Notes under the pieces: model-generated | Told to the model about the DNA's origin: nothing | The model's database searches: none | What the model saw: the letters and a program-made list of their open reading frames with translations, nothing else | Source of the DNA: CAIOYC01 sp038327995 | Lineage (GTDB): Bacteria > Pseudomonadota > Alphaproteobacteria > Caulobacterales > Caulobacteraceae | Direction of reading: 5' to 3' | DNA: 23,450 nt | Assembly (NCBI GenBank): GCA_038327995.1 | Contig: JBBQLP010000040.1 | Span: forward strand, 1 to 23,450 | Translations under genes and position numbers: made by a program | Shown: one piece after another, positions 16,643 to 23,450 of the stretch | Position numbering within the stretch: position 1 is the first letter of the stretch | Layout: the number at the start of each line of letters is the position of its first letter

Positions 16643-18448
16643 CTAGTCCATCAAAGCCGCGAACTCGTCCACCAGCCGTTCGAGGCGCGCCACCCCCGCC
16701 GTCCAGAAGCTCTTTTCACGGGGATTAAGGCCGAAGGGCGCGAGCGCCTCGACGTAGGTCTTTGATCCGCCGGCCGCCAGGAGTTGCTCGTAAAGCGGGG
16801 CGAAGGCGGCCGGGTCCTGCCGCCGCTTCTCCATCAGGGCGGAGACCAGCAAATCCCCGAAGGCGTAGGCGTAGACATAGAAGGGTGCGTGGGCGAAATG
16901 GGTGACGTACGCCCAGTAGTTCTCATAACCGGCGTTCAGTCGCACCGCCGGGCCGAGGCTTTCGCCCTGCACTTCCATCCATAGGGCGCCAATGGCGTCT
17001 GGGGACAGCTCGCCCTCCATACGCGCGGCGTGGAAGCGGGTCTCGAAGCGGTGGAAGGCGATCTGGCGCACCACGGTATTGAGGCCGTCTTCGATTTTGC
17101 CGGCAAGCAAGGCCCGGCGCTCCTTGCCCGTGGCGTCGGCTAGCAGCTGCTCGAACACCAGCCCCTCGCCGAAAATCGAGGCGGTTTCGGCCAGCGTCAG
17201 CGGGGTGTCAGAAAGAAGCGTTCCAAGCGGCGCGGCCAAGGTCTGGTGGACCGCGTGACCCAGCTCGTGCGCCAGTGTCAGCACGTCCCGCCGCTCCTCC
17301 ATGTAGTTGAGGAAGACGTAGGGGTGCTTGTCCGACGACACCGGATGAGAATAGGCGCCCGACGCCTTGCCCGCGCGGGGCTCGGCGTCGATCCAGGGAT
17401 TGGCGAAGAAGGTCTTGGTCATAGCCGCAAAGCCGGGGGCGAGCGCGCCCACTGCGTCCAGCACCACGGCCTTGGCCTCCTCCCACGCATAGCGGCGGGG
17501 CTGCGCCTGATCGAGCGGGGCGTTGCGGTCCCAGTAGTCCAGCGCCTCAAACCCCATGGCCTTGGCTTTGAGGGCGTAATAACGGTGCGACAGGCGCGGA
17601 TAGGCCTCGACCACCGCCGCTTCCATGGCGTCCACGGCCTCGGCGTCGACCTCGTTGGCGAGGTGGCGGCTGGCGACGGGGGTGGGGTATTTGCGCCAGC
17701 GGTCCTCCACCTGTTTCTCGAAGGCCAGGGTATTGAGCGCCAACGCCAGCACCGGCGCCCGCTCGCCCAGCGCTTTTGAGAGAGCGTCGGCCACGGCCTT
17801 GCGGCGGGCTGGGTCGGAGTCCGAGAGGCGGTTCAACGCCTCGGGCAGGGTCAGTTCCTCGTCTTCTACATGACAGACGAGGCGGGCGAGCGTCTCATCG
17901 AACAGCCGCGCCCAGTTGGCGACGGCAGGGGCCCTGTCCACCAGAAGTCGTTCGAGGTCGGGCGATAGCTCGTGCGGACGCGACAGGCGCACCCGGCGTA
18001 GCCACGGTCGCCACTTCTCCGCCGCCGGACTGGCGCGCATGGCGCCTTCCAGTTCCCAGTCGTCAAGCTGGTTGATCTCAAGCGTCAGGAACAGGGTTTC
18101 GGCCCCTATAGTCCCGGTGCGCGCCCGAAGGTCCGCCTCCATCTTCGCCCAGGCCGGATCGTCGCGCGCGGTGGAGGCGGCGAGCCCCGCGTAGGCCCCT
18201 ACCGCCAGGATCAGGTTGGTGGCCTGCTCATAGAGGCTGATCGCCTGAGCCAGGACGAGGCCCAACCGATCCGGGTTGGCGCGGGAAGCGATAAGCTGCC
18301 CTTTCAACCGCACCAACTCGGCGATGACCTTTTCAGCGGACTTCAGATCTGCGTCCATACGGGGATCGTCCCGACTGGAATAGAGGTCGAACAGGTCCCA
18401 GCGGGGAAGGGTGGCTGTGGCGGGACGGGTTGGGGCTTGGGCGTTCAT
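16643..18448 (-). CDS. M3 family oligoendopeptidase (PepF-like)
   Basis: A 601-residue zinc metallopeptidase of the thimet-oligopeptidase/PepF family, which trims cytoplasmic oligopeptides. The helical N-terminal part begins LPRWDLFDLYSSRDDPRMDADL. The catalytic helix HELGHAVHQTL carries His394, Glu395 and His398, and ETASIFGEGLVFEQL carries the third zinc ligand, Glu421. NYWAYVTHFAHAPFYVYAYAFGDLL in the C-terminal region is typical of the pepF/M3 group and includes the substrate-binding His/Tyr region. The length is normal. ATG 18448 is preferred because it fits the family start; a TTG at 18469 would add seven residues. The gene stands alone: 69 nt separate it from the thioesterase, and it diverges from the response regulator. 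Confidence 0.92.
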   Translation of the reverse strand: MNAQAPTRPATATLPRWDLFDLYSSRDDPRMDADLKSAEKVIAELVRLKGQLIASRANPDRLGLVLAQAISLYEQATNLILAVGAYAGLAASTARDDPAWAKMEADLRARTGTIGAETLFLTLEINQLDDWELEGAMRASPAAEKWRPWLRRVRLSRPHELSPDLERLLVDRAPAVANWARLFDETLARLVCHVEDEELTLPEALNRLSDSDPARRKAVADALSKALGERAPVLALALNTLAFEKQVEDRWRKYPTPVASRHLANEVDAEAVDAMEAAVVEAYPRLSHRYYALKAKAMGFEALDYWDRNAPLDQAQPRRYAWEEAKAVVLDAVGALAPGFAAMTKTFFANPWIDAEPRAGKASGAYSHPVSSDKHPYVFLNYMEERRDVLTLAHELGHAVHQTLAAPLGTLLSDTPLTLAETASIFGEGLVFEQLLADATGKERRALLAGKIEDGLNTVVRQIAFHRFETRFHAARMEGELSPDAIGALWMEVQGESLGPAVRLNAGYENYWAYVTHFAHAPFYVYAYAFGDLLVSALMEKRRQDPAAFAPLYEQLLAAGGSKTYVEALAPFGLNPREKSFWTAGVARLERLVDEFAALMD

Positions 18449-18632
18449 GATGGGCCGGATATGGGCCAACTGATGCCTCCGATCAACGCGGATCGCCTAG
18501 TCTTCGTCGCCCCCCGTGGTTAACCCCCCGCTCACCTCTCCTCAACCGAACCTTCATCGGTCTGCCCCATAACAGGACACAACGAAGCCACGCTCCATCA
18601 GAGGGCGGGCTGTGATGATGGGTGTCCCTCTA
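18449..18632. other. Divergent spacer between the peptidase and the sigma-54 regulator
   Basis: 184 nt with no gene. It contains a GGTTAACC palindrome at about 18521-18528. On the minus strand a TTGAGGA-N13-GGTTAACC arrangement loosely fits an alphaproteobacterial housekeeping promoter for the peptidase. No -24/-12 sigma-54 site and no full CtrA site (TTAA-N7-TTAA) were found. Confidence 0.35.
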
Positions 18633-20093
18633 ATGTCCAAGACCGTCCTGATCGTGGATGATGATCCGACCCAGCGGCGCCTGATGCAGGCGGTGCTGGA
18701 GCGCGAGGGCTTCGCGGTGGCGCAGGCCGATGGCGGCGAGGCGGCGGTGGACCGGATCGCCTCGGGCCTAATCCCTGATGTGGTGATTCTCGATCTGGTC
18801 ATGCCCCGGATGTCGGGCATCGAAGCGCTCAAGGAAATGCGCGCGCACGGCCTGACCGCGCCCGTGGTGGTGTTGACCGCCACCGGCGGCGTCGACGTGG
18901 TGGTGCAGGCCATGCAGGCCGGAGCGCAGGACTTCTTCATCAAACCTGCCTCGCCGGAGCGGATCATCGTCTCCATCCGCAACGCCCTGCAGATGGGCCA
19001 ACTGACCAAGGAGGTCACGCGTCTTTCCAAGCGGGCGCAGGGGCACGTGAGCTTTGACGATATCGTCGGCTCCGCCGCGCCGACCCGGATGCTGAAGGCC
19101 ATGGCCGAACGGGGAGCGAAGTCGCAAATCCCCATTCTGGTCCTAGGCGAGAGCGGGGTCGGCAAGGAGCTGATTGCGCGGGCGGTGCATTGTGCCTCCG
19201 ACCGCGCCGGCAAGCCCTTCGTGGCGGTGAACTGCGGCGCGCTGCCCGAGAATCTGGTGGAGAGCATCCTGTTCGGCCACGAGAAGGGCTCCTTCACCGG
19301 CGCACACGACAAGCATCTCGGCAAGTTCATGGAAGCCAACGGAGGGACCCTGTTCCTGGACGAAGTGGGCGAGCTTCCCCTCGATATGCAGGTCAAGCTG
19401 CTGCGCGCGCTTCAGGAAAAGGAAGTCGATCCCGTCGGCGCCAAGCGGGCGATCAAGGTCGACGTGCGGATCATCGCCGCCACCAACCGTAACCTGCAGG
19501 AGCGCGTCGCGGCCGGGCATTTCCGTGAAGACCTGTTCTATCGCCTGAACGTCTATCCGATCGAGGCGCCGGCCCTGCGAGAACGCCGCGAGGACGTGCC
19601 CGCCCTGATCGACGCCTTCATCCGCCGCTTCAACGCCGAGGAGGGCAAGCGGGTGGTCGCCGCCACCGGCGAAACCGTGGCCATGCTTCAGGCCCACGAC
19701 TGGCCAGGCAATGTGCGGCAGCTTGAGAACGCGGTCTATCGGGCCATCGTGCTCGCCGACGCGCCCTATCTGCAACCGCACGACTTTCCGGCCATCTCCG
19801 GCGTCGCCCCGCCCGCGCCCAACGCGCACGAGGTAGCGGTGGAACCTGCGCTGTCGCCGGACGCCGCTGCTTTCGATGCCGAAGGCAGCGCCGACGCGCC
19901 GGTGCGGATTCTGGATCATCGGGGGCATTTGCGCACCCTTGAAGACATCGAGCGCGACCTGATCCAACTCGCCATCGAAATCTATGCCGGTCACATGACC
20001 GAGGTCGCCCGCCGCCTGGGCATCGGCCGCTCGACCCTCTACCGCAAGGTCCGAGAGCAGGGGCTGGAGGGACTGGTGAAAGAGGCGGGCTGA
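18633..20093 (+). CDS. Sigma-54-dependent response regulator (NtrC/TacA type)
   Basis: A 486-residue three-domain regulator. The receiver domain (1 to about 120) has Asp10/Asp11, the phospho-acceptor Asp54 in ILDLVMPRMSG, Thr82 and Lys104. The AAA+ domain has Walker A GESGVGKE at 172-179, GSFTGA at 219-224 (the sigma-54 contact loop, Ser replacing Ala), Walker B LFLDEVGEL near 240-248, and WPGNVRQLENAVYRA. The C-terminal Fis-type helix-turn-helix is EVARRLGIGRSTLYRKVRE. Phosphorylation should trigger ATP-driven opening of sigma-54 promoters. No sensor kinase is adjacent. The MSKTVLIVDDDP start resembles Caulobacter TacA, a stalk regulator, but I cannot confirm orthology. Upstream starts at 18612, 18615 and 18618 are in frame; ATG 18633 fits the domain best. 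Confidence 0.93.
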   Translation: MSKTVLIVDDDPTQRRLMQAVLEREGFAVAQADGGEAAVDRIASGLIPDVVILDLVMPRMSGIEALKEMRAHGLTAPVVVLTATGGVDVVVQAMQAGAQDFFIKPASPERIIVSIRNALQMGQLTKEVTRLSKRAQGHVSFDDIVGSAAPTRMLKAMAERGAKSQIPILVLGESGVGKELIARAVHCASDRAGKPFVAVNCGALPENLVESILFGHEKGSFTGAHDKHLGKFMEANGGTLFLDEVGELPLDMQVKLLRALQEKEVDPVGAKRAIKVDVRIIAATNRNLQERVAAGHFREDLFYRLNVYPIEAPALRERREDVPALIDAFIRRFNAEEGKRVVAATGETVAMLQAHDWPGNVRQLENAVYRAIVLADAPYLQPHDFPAISGVAPPAPNAHEVAVEPALSPDAAAFDAEGSADAPVRILDHRGHLRTLEDIERDLIQLAIEIYAGHMTEVARRLGIGRSTLYRKVREQGLEGLVKEAG

Positions 20094-20116
20094 ACCCAGC
20101 CTCGATCCAGATACGC

Positions 20117-20143
20117 AAAAGGCCAGCGAGAGCTGGCCTTTTT
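20117..20143. terminator. Bidirectional intrinsic terminator
   Basis: The stem GGCCAGC / GCTGGCC (20121-20127 and 20132-20138) has a GAGA loop. It is flanked by AAAA on the left and TTTTT on the right, so it works in both directions. On the plus strand it lies 24 nt after the regulator stop; on the minus strand it follows the 35-residue peptide gene. Confidence 0.88.
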
Positions 20144-20166
20144 AGTTCACTCAGGGCCTGAAACGA

Positions 20167-20274
20167 TCAGACCGACAGGACCGTGAAACCGATCACCGCG
20201 GCGGGCAGAACCGCCAGCATGACGACCGTGGCCAGATTGGTGAACATTTCGGTATAAGCGAAAACTTTGGTCAT
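20167..20274 (-). CDS. 35-residue single-helix membrane peptide, unrecognised
   Basis: A complete small gene: ATG at 20274, 35 codons, TGA at 20167-20169. AAGGGG at 20287-20282 on the minus strand is an excellent ribosome binding site 7 nt before the ATG. The product begins MTKVFAYTEMFTNLATVV and ends AAVIGFTVLSV. After a short polar N-terminus, about residues 13-33 form one hydrophobic helix (TNLATVVMLAVLPAAVIGF) with a central Pro. A promoter-like pair lies upstream, and a bidirectional terminator lies 24-50 nt downstream, so the gene can be its own transcript. I know of no family match. It could be a small subunit of a membrane complex, a regulator peptide or a toxin-like peptide. The gene signals are strong, but the function is unknown. 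Confidence 0.72.
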   Translation of the reverse strand: MTKVFAYTEMFTNLATVVMLAVLPAAVIGFTVLSV

Positions 20275-20290
20275 GATTTATCCCCTTGTT

Positions 20291-20319
20291 ATGAAAGCTG
20301 GCGGGGCGTTTCGTGCCAA
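20291..20319 (-). promoter_or_regulatory. Candidate promoter of the small peptide gene
   Basis: On the minus strand TTGGCAC (20319-20313), 14 nt, then GCTTTCAT (20298-20291) resembles the Caulobacter housekeeping pattern TTGACGS-N10-14-GCTANAWC. Transcription would begin about 10 nt before the AAGGGG ribosome binding site. The TTGGCACG also looks like a sigma-54 -24 box, but the required -12 GC is absent. Confidence 0.4.
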
Positions 20320-20324
20320 GATTG

Positions 20325-20424
20325 CATTAAATCCCGGTAATTTCGTCTCGTCAGTTCGACAAGGGTGAAATAGGCTCGTCCAAGCGCTGCCGCAAGAGGC
20401 GAATGCTGCATCGCACATTAAATC
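20325..20424. repeat. Pair of CATTAAATC repeats between the peptide and Cys-rich genes
   Basis: CATTAAATC occurs at 20325-20333 and 20416-20424, 91 bp apart, in an otherwise GC-rich 192-nt gap between the Cys-rich gene and the peptide gene. TGCCGCAA (20388-20395) and TTGCGGCA (20442-20449) form a widely spaced inverted repeat in the same gap. No other gene or terminator with a T-run is visible there. Confidence 0.3.
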
Positions 20425-20466
20425 GCGGCCATAATGTTGCTTTGCGGCAACGGTGGTGTGGCGGTG

Positions 20467-21858
20467 CTATTGTGTCTGACGAGGAGGGAGCGTTCGGTTG
20501 GGTAGAACCACGCCGCGCGGGACGCCAACCGGGACGCAGGCCGTCCGTTGGGCGTTGGGCGCAGTTCCCTTGTCGCACAGCATACAGGTGTTGGCGCGAT
20601 TGGGGTCTGGCACGGCGTTTCCCTGGCAGGTGAAGCCGTAGCAGGCGTTGCGCTGCGGGTTGGGAAAGGTCCCCGCCGGGCAGGCCGTGCACTGATAGGG
20701 ATTGGCGGGCGGATTGATCTGGTTGCCGAAGCATTGCGGAAGCGGGAAGGCGGCGGTGCAGATACCGCCTGGTGTGGATGTCGACCCTGCGGGACAGGGA
20801 TTGCAGCCATTGTAGCCGTTCGGCTGCTTGTTGGCCGGGCAAACCTGACAGGCCCCGTTCTGCCAGACCCGGTTGGAGGGGCATTTGGCGATGCACTGGC
20901 CCCCCTTGTAATCCTGATAGTCCTGACAGATGGCCAGGCATTGATCGTGACCCTGAACGGTGATGATCTTCTGGTCGGCGTTGCAGCAGACGTTGGATCC
21001 GCCGCTCCCGCCGTTCCATTTCTGACTCGGCTGGCAGGGGTTGGAGACCTGGCCGGTTCCGCCGCCGATACACTGGGTGCGGGTGGGGTTGGGGCTGTTG
21101 AAGCTCTGTGGGCCGAGGCTCGGGCAGGCGGCGCAGGTTCCGCTCTGCAGGGCCTGCCCCTTGGCGCAGGGCTGGCACCAGAACTGGCCGGGATGGCTCT
21201 GGTCATAGTATTTCTCACCCGGACCCGAACAATCCGAACACTGTCCGTTCTCATAAAACCATCCGCCCGCGCCGCAGATGTAAGCGGTGGTGGGCGCGCC
21301 GCCGTTTCCGACTCCGGCTCTGGGGTCTGGGGCGTTCGACGACAGTCCCCATAGGGTGGAGAAACCAAGCGCCGTGCCCGCCTTGTTGAGCCCGCTCTCT
21401 ATGACACCCGAGGGATCGAAGCTCGAAGCGCACGACTTCATGTCGTTGAGGATGCCCTTGATCCGGTCGGCGATGCCGCTTTCGGCGACCGCGCAGCCGC
21501 AATCCAGGTATTCGGAGACGATGTTTAGGTCTGGAACCGCCTGTTGCAGGGTTTTTACCGCCGGGGAGTTAACGTCGTTCAGAAGGGCGCTGCACGTCCC
21601 GGCGTTGATGGCGCCGGCCACTTGCAAGCTGGTCAGCCCCGCCGCCACCGCGTCGAAGGCCGGATCGTCGAAGTCAGCAAGGCACTGACCGTGCTGGGTG
21701 ACGAACTTGTAGGCGATCTTGAAATCGGCCGGATTGACCACCTTGGCGAGGCGATAGCAGGCCGCGACACTGGCCATGGCCTGCCCAGCCGTTAGCGACC
21801 AGATCAGGAGCGCGCCCAGCACGCCTGCGGTACGTCCCAACCAACGCCCACCCAACAT
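20467..21858 (-). CDS. Secreted cysteine-rich repeat protein, unknown function
   Basis: A 463-residue exported protein. Residues 1 to about 29 form a signal peptide (LGALLIWSLTAGQAMA). Residues 30-180 form a domain with six cysteines (34, 59, 89, 120, 122, 143). Residues 195-441 hold 28 more cysteines, with seven CXXC pairs (207/210, 228/231, 242/245, 337/340, 352/355, 390/393, 425/428). Units such as CPAGSTSTPGGIC and CPAGTFPNPQRNAC look like the disulfide repeats of eukaryotic growth-factor-receptor or GCC2/GCC3 domains. The tail is Pro/Arg-rich with no membrane helix or sorting motif. It is probably an extracellular or periplasmic disulfide-bonded rod. GGAGG (21870-21866) lies 7 nt before the ATG, a strong start. 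The gene diverges from recF, and the small peptide gene follows 192 nt downstream. I know no function. Confidence 0.85.
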   Translation of the reverse strand: MLGGRWLGRTAGVLGALLIWSLTAGQAMASVAACYRLAKVVNPADFKIAYKFVTQHGQCLADFDDPAFDAVAAGLTSLQVAGAINAGTCSALLNDVNSPAVKTLQQAVPDLNIVSEYLDCGCAVAESGIADRIKGILNDMKSCASSFDPSGVIESGLNKAGTALGFSTLWGLSSNAPDPRAGVGNGGAPTTAYICGAGGWFYENGQCSDCSGPGEKYYDQSHPGQFWCQPCAKGQALQSGTCAACPSLGPQSFNSPNPTRTQCIGGGTGQVSNPCQPSQKWNGGSGGSNVCCNADQKIITVQGHDQCLAICQDYQDYKGGQCIAKCPSNRVWQNGACQVCPANKQPNGYNGCNPCPAGSTSTPGGICTAAFPLPQCFGNQINPPANPYQCTACPAGTFPNPQRNACYGFTCQGNAVPDPNRANTCMLCDKGTAPNAQRTACVPVGVPRGVVLPNRTLPPRQTQ

Positions 21859-21893
21859 GGCGCAGCCTCCAGTTTCCCGCGAAGCTTACGCCG

Positions 21894-21924
21894 TTGGCGC
21901 TGGAGCGCAACGCTGGCTAAGAAC
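21894..21924 (+). promoter_or_regulatory. Candidate recF promoter, possibly giving a leaderless mRNA
   Basis: TTGGCGC at 21894-21900, 15 nt, then GCTAAGAAC at 21916-21924 resembles the alphaproteobacterial housekeeping promoter. The expected start of transcription is about 21929-21931, the recF ATG itself. The ATG has no clear Shine-Dalgarno sequence, which agrees with a leaderless start. Confidence 0.4.
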
Positions 21925-21928
21925 GGCC

Positions 21929-23047
21929 ATGGCCCGCGCTTTTCTCCGGCATCTGACGCTTACCGACGTGCGCTCCTATGAGCGGGCGGACCTGGCGCTC
22001 GACGGGCGGCCAGTGGTGCTGTTTGGCCCGAACGGCGCGGGCAAGACTAACCTTCTGGAGGCGGTGTCGTACTTAGCGCCGGGGCGGGGGCTCAGGGGCG
22101 CACGCGTGGCCGAGGTCGGGCGGCGAATGCCCGGGGAGGCGCAGGGCAGGGCGTGGAGCGTTGCGGCGATCTTTGCGTCGGACGATGGCGACGTGCGCGC
22201 GGGAACTGGGGTCGAGCCAGGCGGTGTGCGGCGCATCGTGCGGATCGAAGGGGAGACGGTGCAGGCGGGGCGGCTGTCGGATCTGGTGCGGCTGGTCTGG
22301 CTGACGCCGCAACAAGACCGCCTCTTTCTCGAAGGGGGAACCGAGCGGCGGCGGTTTCTGGATCGGCTCGCCTTCGCCGACCGCCCGGAACACGCGGGCC
22401 ACGCCTCGGTCTACGAGAAGGCGCTGCGGGAGCGACTGCGTCTCCTGACTGACGGCGCCCGCGACCCGGCATGGCTAGACGCGCTGGAGACGCAGGCGGG
22501 GATAGCAGGCGCAGCGCTCGCCGCCGGGCGCGCGGCGACGGTGGAGGCGCTTGCCGCCGAGATCGAAACCCGCGCGGATCGACCCTTTCCCCGCGCTGGC
22601 CTGTCGCTCTTGGGCGATTGGGGCGGCGGCGACGCCGATCGTTTGCGCCTCGCATTGCAGAAATCCCGCGAGCGCGACGCCGCCGCCGGGCGTTCGCTTA
22701 CGGGGCCCCAACGCACTGATCTGATCGTCATTCACGCTGAAAAGGACCGTCCGGCGGCGGAATGTTCGACGGGGGAGCAGAAAGCCCTCATTTTGAACCT
22801 GGTTCTGGCCCAGGCCTCACGGCTTTCGCGTGCAGAATCAGCCGCAAACCCTATAGTGTTGCTGGACGAGGTGGCCGCGCATCTGGACGCCTCCCGCCGC
22901 GCGGCCCTCTTCGACGAGATCACCGCGCTCGGACTGCAAGCGTTCCTGACCGGGACCGACCGGGCGCTGTTCGTGGGGCTCGGCTCGCGCGCCCAGACGA
23001 TCAGCGTCGATCATGGGCGCCTTACGACATTGGAAGACGAAACTTGA
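21929..23047 (+). CDS. recF: DNA replication/repair protein RecF
   Basis: RecF is an SMC-like ATPase that helps RecO and RecR load RecA at single-strand gaps. The 372-residue product starts MARAFLRHLTLTDVRSYERADL, the usual RecF opening. It shows Walker A GPNGAGKTN at 33-41, the family segment WLTPQQDRLFLEGGTERRRFLDRLAF, ABC signature STGEQKALIL near 280-289, and Walker B PIVLLDEVAAHLD with Asp313 and Glu314. The frame is open upstream to 21776, but that part is antisense to the Cys-rich gene and not RecF-like, so ATG 21929 is chosen. The stop overlaps the gyrB ATG by one base (TGATG). dnaN, often near recF, is not in the window. Confidence 0.95.
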   Translation: MARAFLRHLTLTDVRSYERADLALDGRPVVLFGPNGAGKTNLLEAVSYLAPGRGLRGARVAEVGRRMPGEAQGRAWSVAAIFASDDGDVRAGTGVEPGGVRRIVRIEGETVQAGRLSDLVRLVWLTPQQDRLFLEGGTERRRFLDRLAFADRPEHAGHASVYEKALRERLRLLTDGARDPAWLDALETQAGIAGAALAAGRAATVEALAAEIETRADRPFPRAGLSLLGDWGGGDADRLRLALQKSRERDAAAGRSLTGPQRTDLIVIHAEKDRPAAECSTGEQKALILNLVLAQASRLSRAESAANPIVLLDEVAAHLDASRRAALFDEITALGLQAFLTGTDRALFVGLGSRAQTISVDHGRLTTLEDET

Positions 23048-23450
23048 TGAGTGATCTGCCGGAAGACCACAACGCCGAAGACGAGCCCCCCGAGCGCATC
23101 CTGACCGCTGACGAGAACGCCGCCGCCTACAGTTCCGAGTCGATCCGGGTGCTCAAGGGGCTGGACGCCGTGCGCAAGCGTCCCGGTATGTATATCGGCG
23201 ACACCGACGACGGTTCTGGCCTGCATCACATGGTCTATGAGGTGGTCGACAACGCCATCGACGAAGCGCTGGCTGGCCACGCCACGCGGGTGGCGGTGAC
23301 GCTAAACGCCGACGGTTCGGCCACCATCGACGACGACGGTCGCGGCATCCCGGTGGATATCCACGCGGGCGAGGGGGTCTCCGCTGCCGAGGTCATCATG
23401 ACCCAACTGCACGCGGGCGGTAAGTTCGACCAGAACTCCTACAAGGTCTC
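23047..23450 (+). CDS. gyrB: DNA gyrase subunit B, N-terminal part (runs off the window)
   Basis: The first 134 codons of gyrase B, the ATPase subunit that powers negative supercoiling. After an acidic N-terminal segment (about 1-27, many Asp/Glu) come SIRVLKGLDAVRKRPGMYIGD, then HHMVYEVVDNAIDEALAGH with the ATP/Mg Glu and Asn of the GHKL fold. DDDGRGIPVDIH, EVIMTQLHAGGKFD and SYKVS follow, where the window ends. The ATG shares one base with the recF stop, so the two are translationally coupled. The rest of the gene is beyond 23450. Confidence 0.97.
   Translation, partial: MSDLPEDHNAEDEPPERILTADENAAAYSSESIRVLKGLDAVRKRPGMYIGDTDDGSGLHHMVYEVVDNAIDEALAGHATRVAVTLNADGSATIDDDGRGIPVDIHAGEGVSAAEVIMTQLHAGGKFDQNSYKV

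Noticed and set aside
18521..18528. GGTTAACC as a CtrA binding site upstream of the regulator
   Set aside because: Only one TTAA half is present; the second half at 7-nt spacing is missing.
20306..20320. TTGGCACG resembling a sigma-54 -24 box upstream of the small peptide gene, tempting because a sigma-54 regulator is adjacent
   Set aside because: The obligatory GC of the -12 element is not at the required spacing; CC is found there.
20436..20451. GTTGC...GCAAC hairpin as a terminator for the Cys-rich gene
   Set aside because: Only five base pairs and no T-run on either strand.
21776..21928. 51-residue upstream extension of recF
   Set aside because: Mostly antisense to the Cys-rich gene's signal peptide region, and not RecF-like; RecF homology begins at 21929.

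Overview
The window is GC-rich, densely packed chromosomal DNA from an alphaproteobacterium, most likely a member of the Caulobacterales (Caulobacter, Phenylobacterium or Brevundimonas type). The inference rests on several features: an F1 beta subunit with an Ala/Lys/Pro-rich N-terminal tail, a very short epsilon subunit, a divergent polysaccharide deacetylase next to rppH, a DUF952-pyrD pair, overlapping recF-gyrB, frequent GTG and 1- or 4-nt overlapping starts, and promoter-like motifs of the TTGRC/GCTA type. No taxonomic search was possible. The sequence is mostly housekeeping; no phage, insertion sequence, CRISPR, tRNA or rRNA was seen.

Layout. 1-2840 (+): the end of an F1 ATP synthase operon, atpG (3' end), atpD, an unrecognised exported protein, atpC, then a small three-helix membrane protein. 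2827-5361 (-): divergent polysaccharide deacetylase, rppH and an alpha/beta hydrolase, read in that order. 5528-10285 (+): a DinG/XPD-type iron-sulfur helicase, a SixA-like phosphohistidine phosphatase, a DUF952 protein and pyrD, tightly coupled. 10282-13561: a divergent pair, a family 4 glycosyltransferase (-) and a heparinase II/III-like polysaccharide lyase (+), with lower GC by eye and probably acquired. Its right edge coincides with the break point of a truncated SIMPL-domain gene. 13500-16573 (-): thioesterase, alpha/beta hydrolase, aroA and the truncated SIMPL gene. 16643-18448 (-): an M3 oligopeptidase. 18633-20093 (+): a sigma-54-dependent response regulator ending at a bidirectional terminator. 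20167-21858 (-): a secreted protein with 34 cysteines, then a 35-residue single-helix peptide that seems not to have been described. 21929-23450 (+): recF and the 5' part of gyrB.

Working together. The first block makes the catalytic head of ATP synthase. The helicase operon couples DNA maintenance with pyrimidine synthesis. The glycosyltransferase and lyase probably act on an exported polysaccharide. recF-gyrB serves replication and repair. The least explained parts are the exported protein inside the atp operon, the Cys-rich protein with the nearby 35-residue peptide, a hairpin that encloses the thioesterase ribosome binding site, and the recombination-like junction at 13,560.
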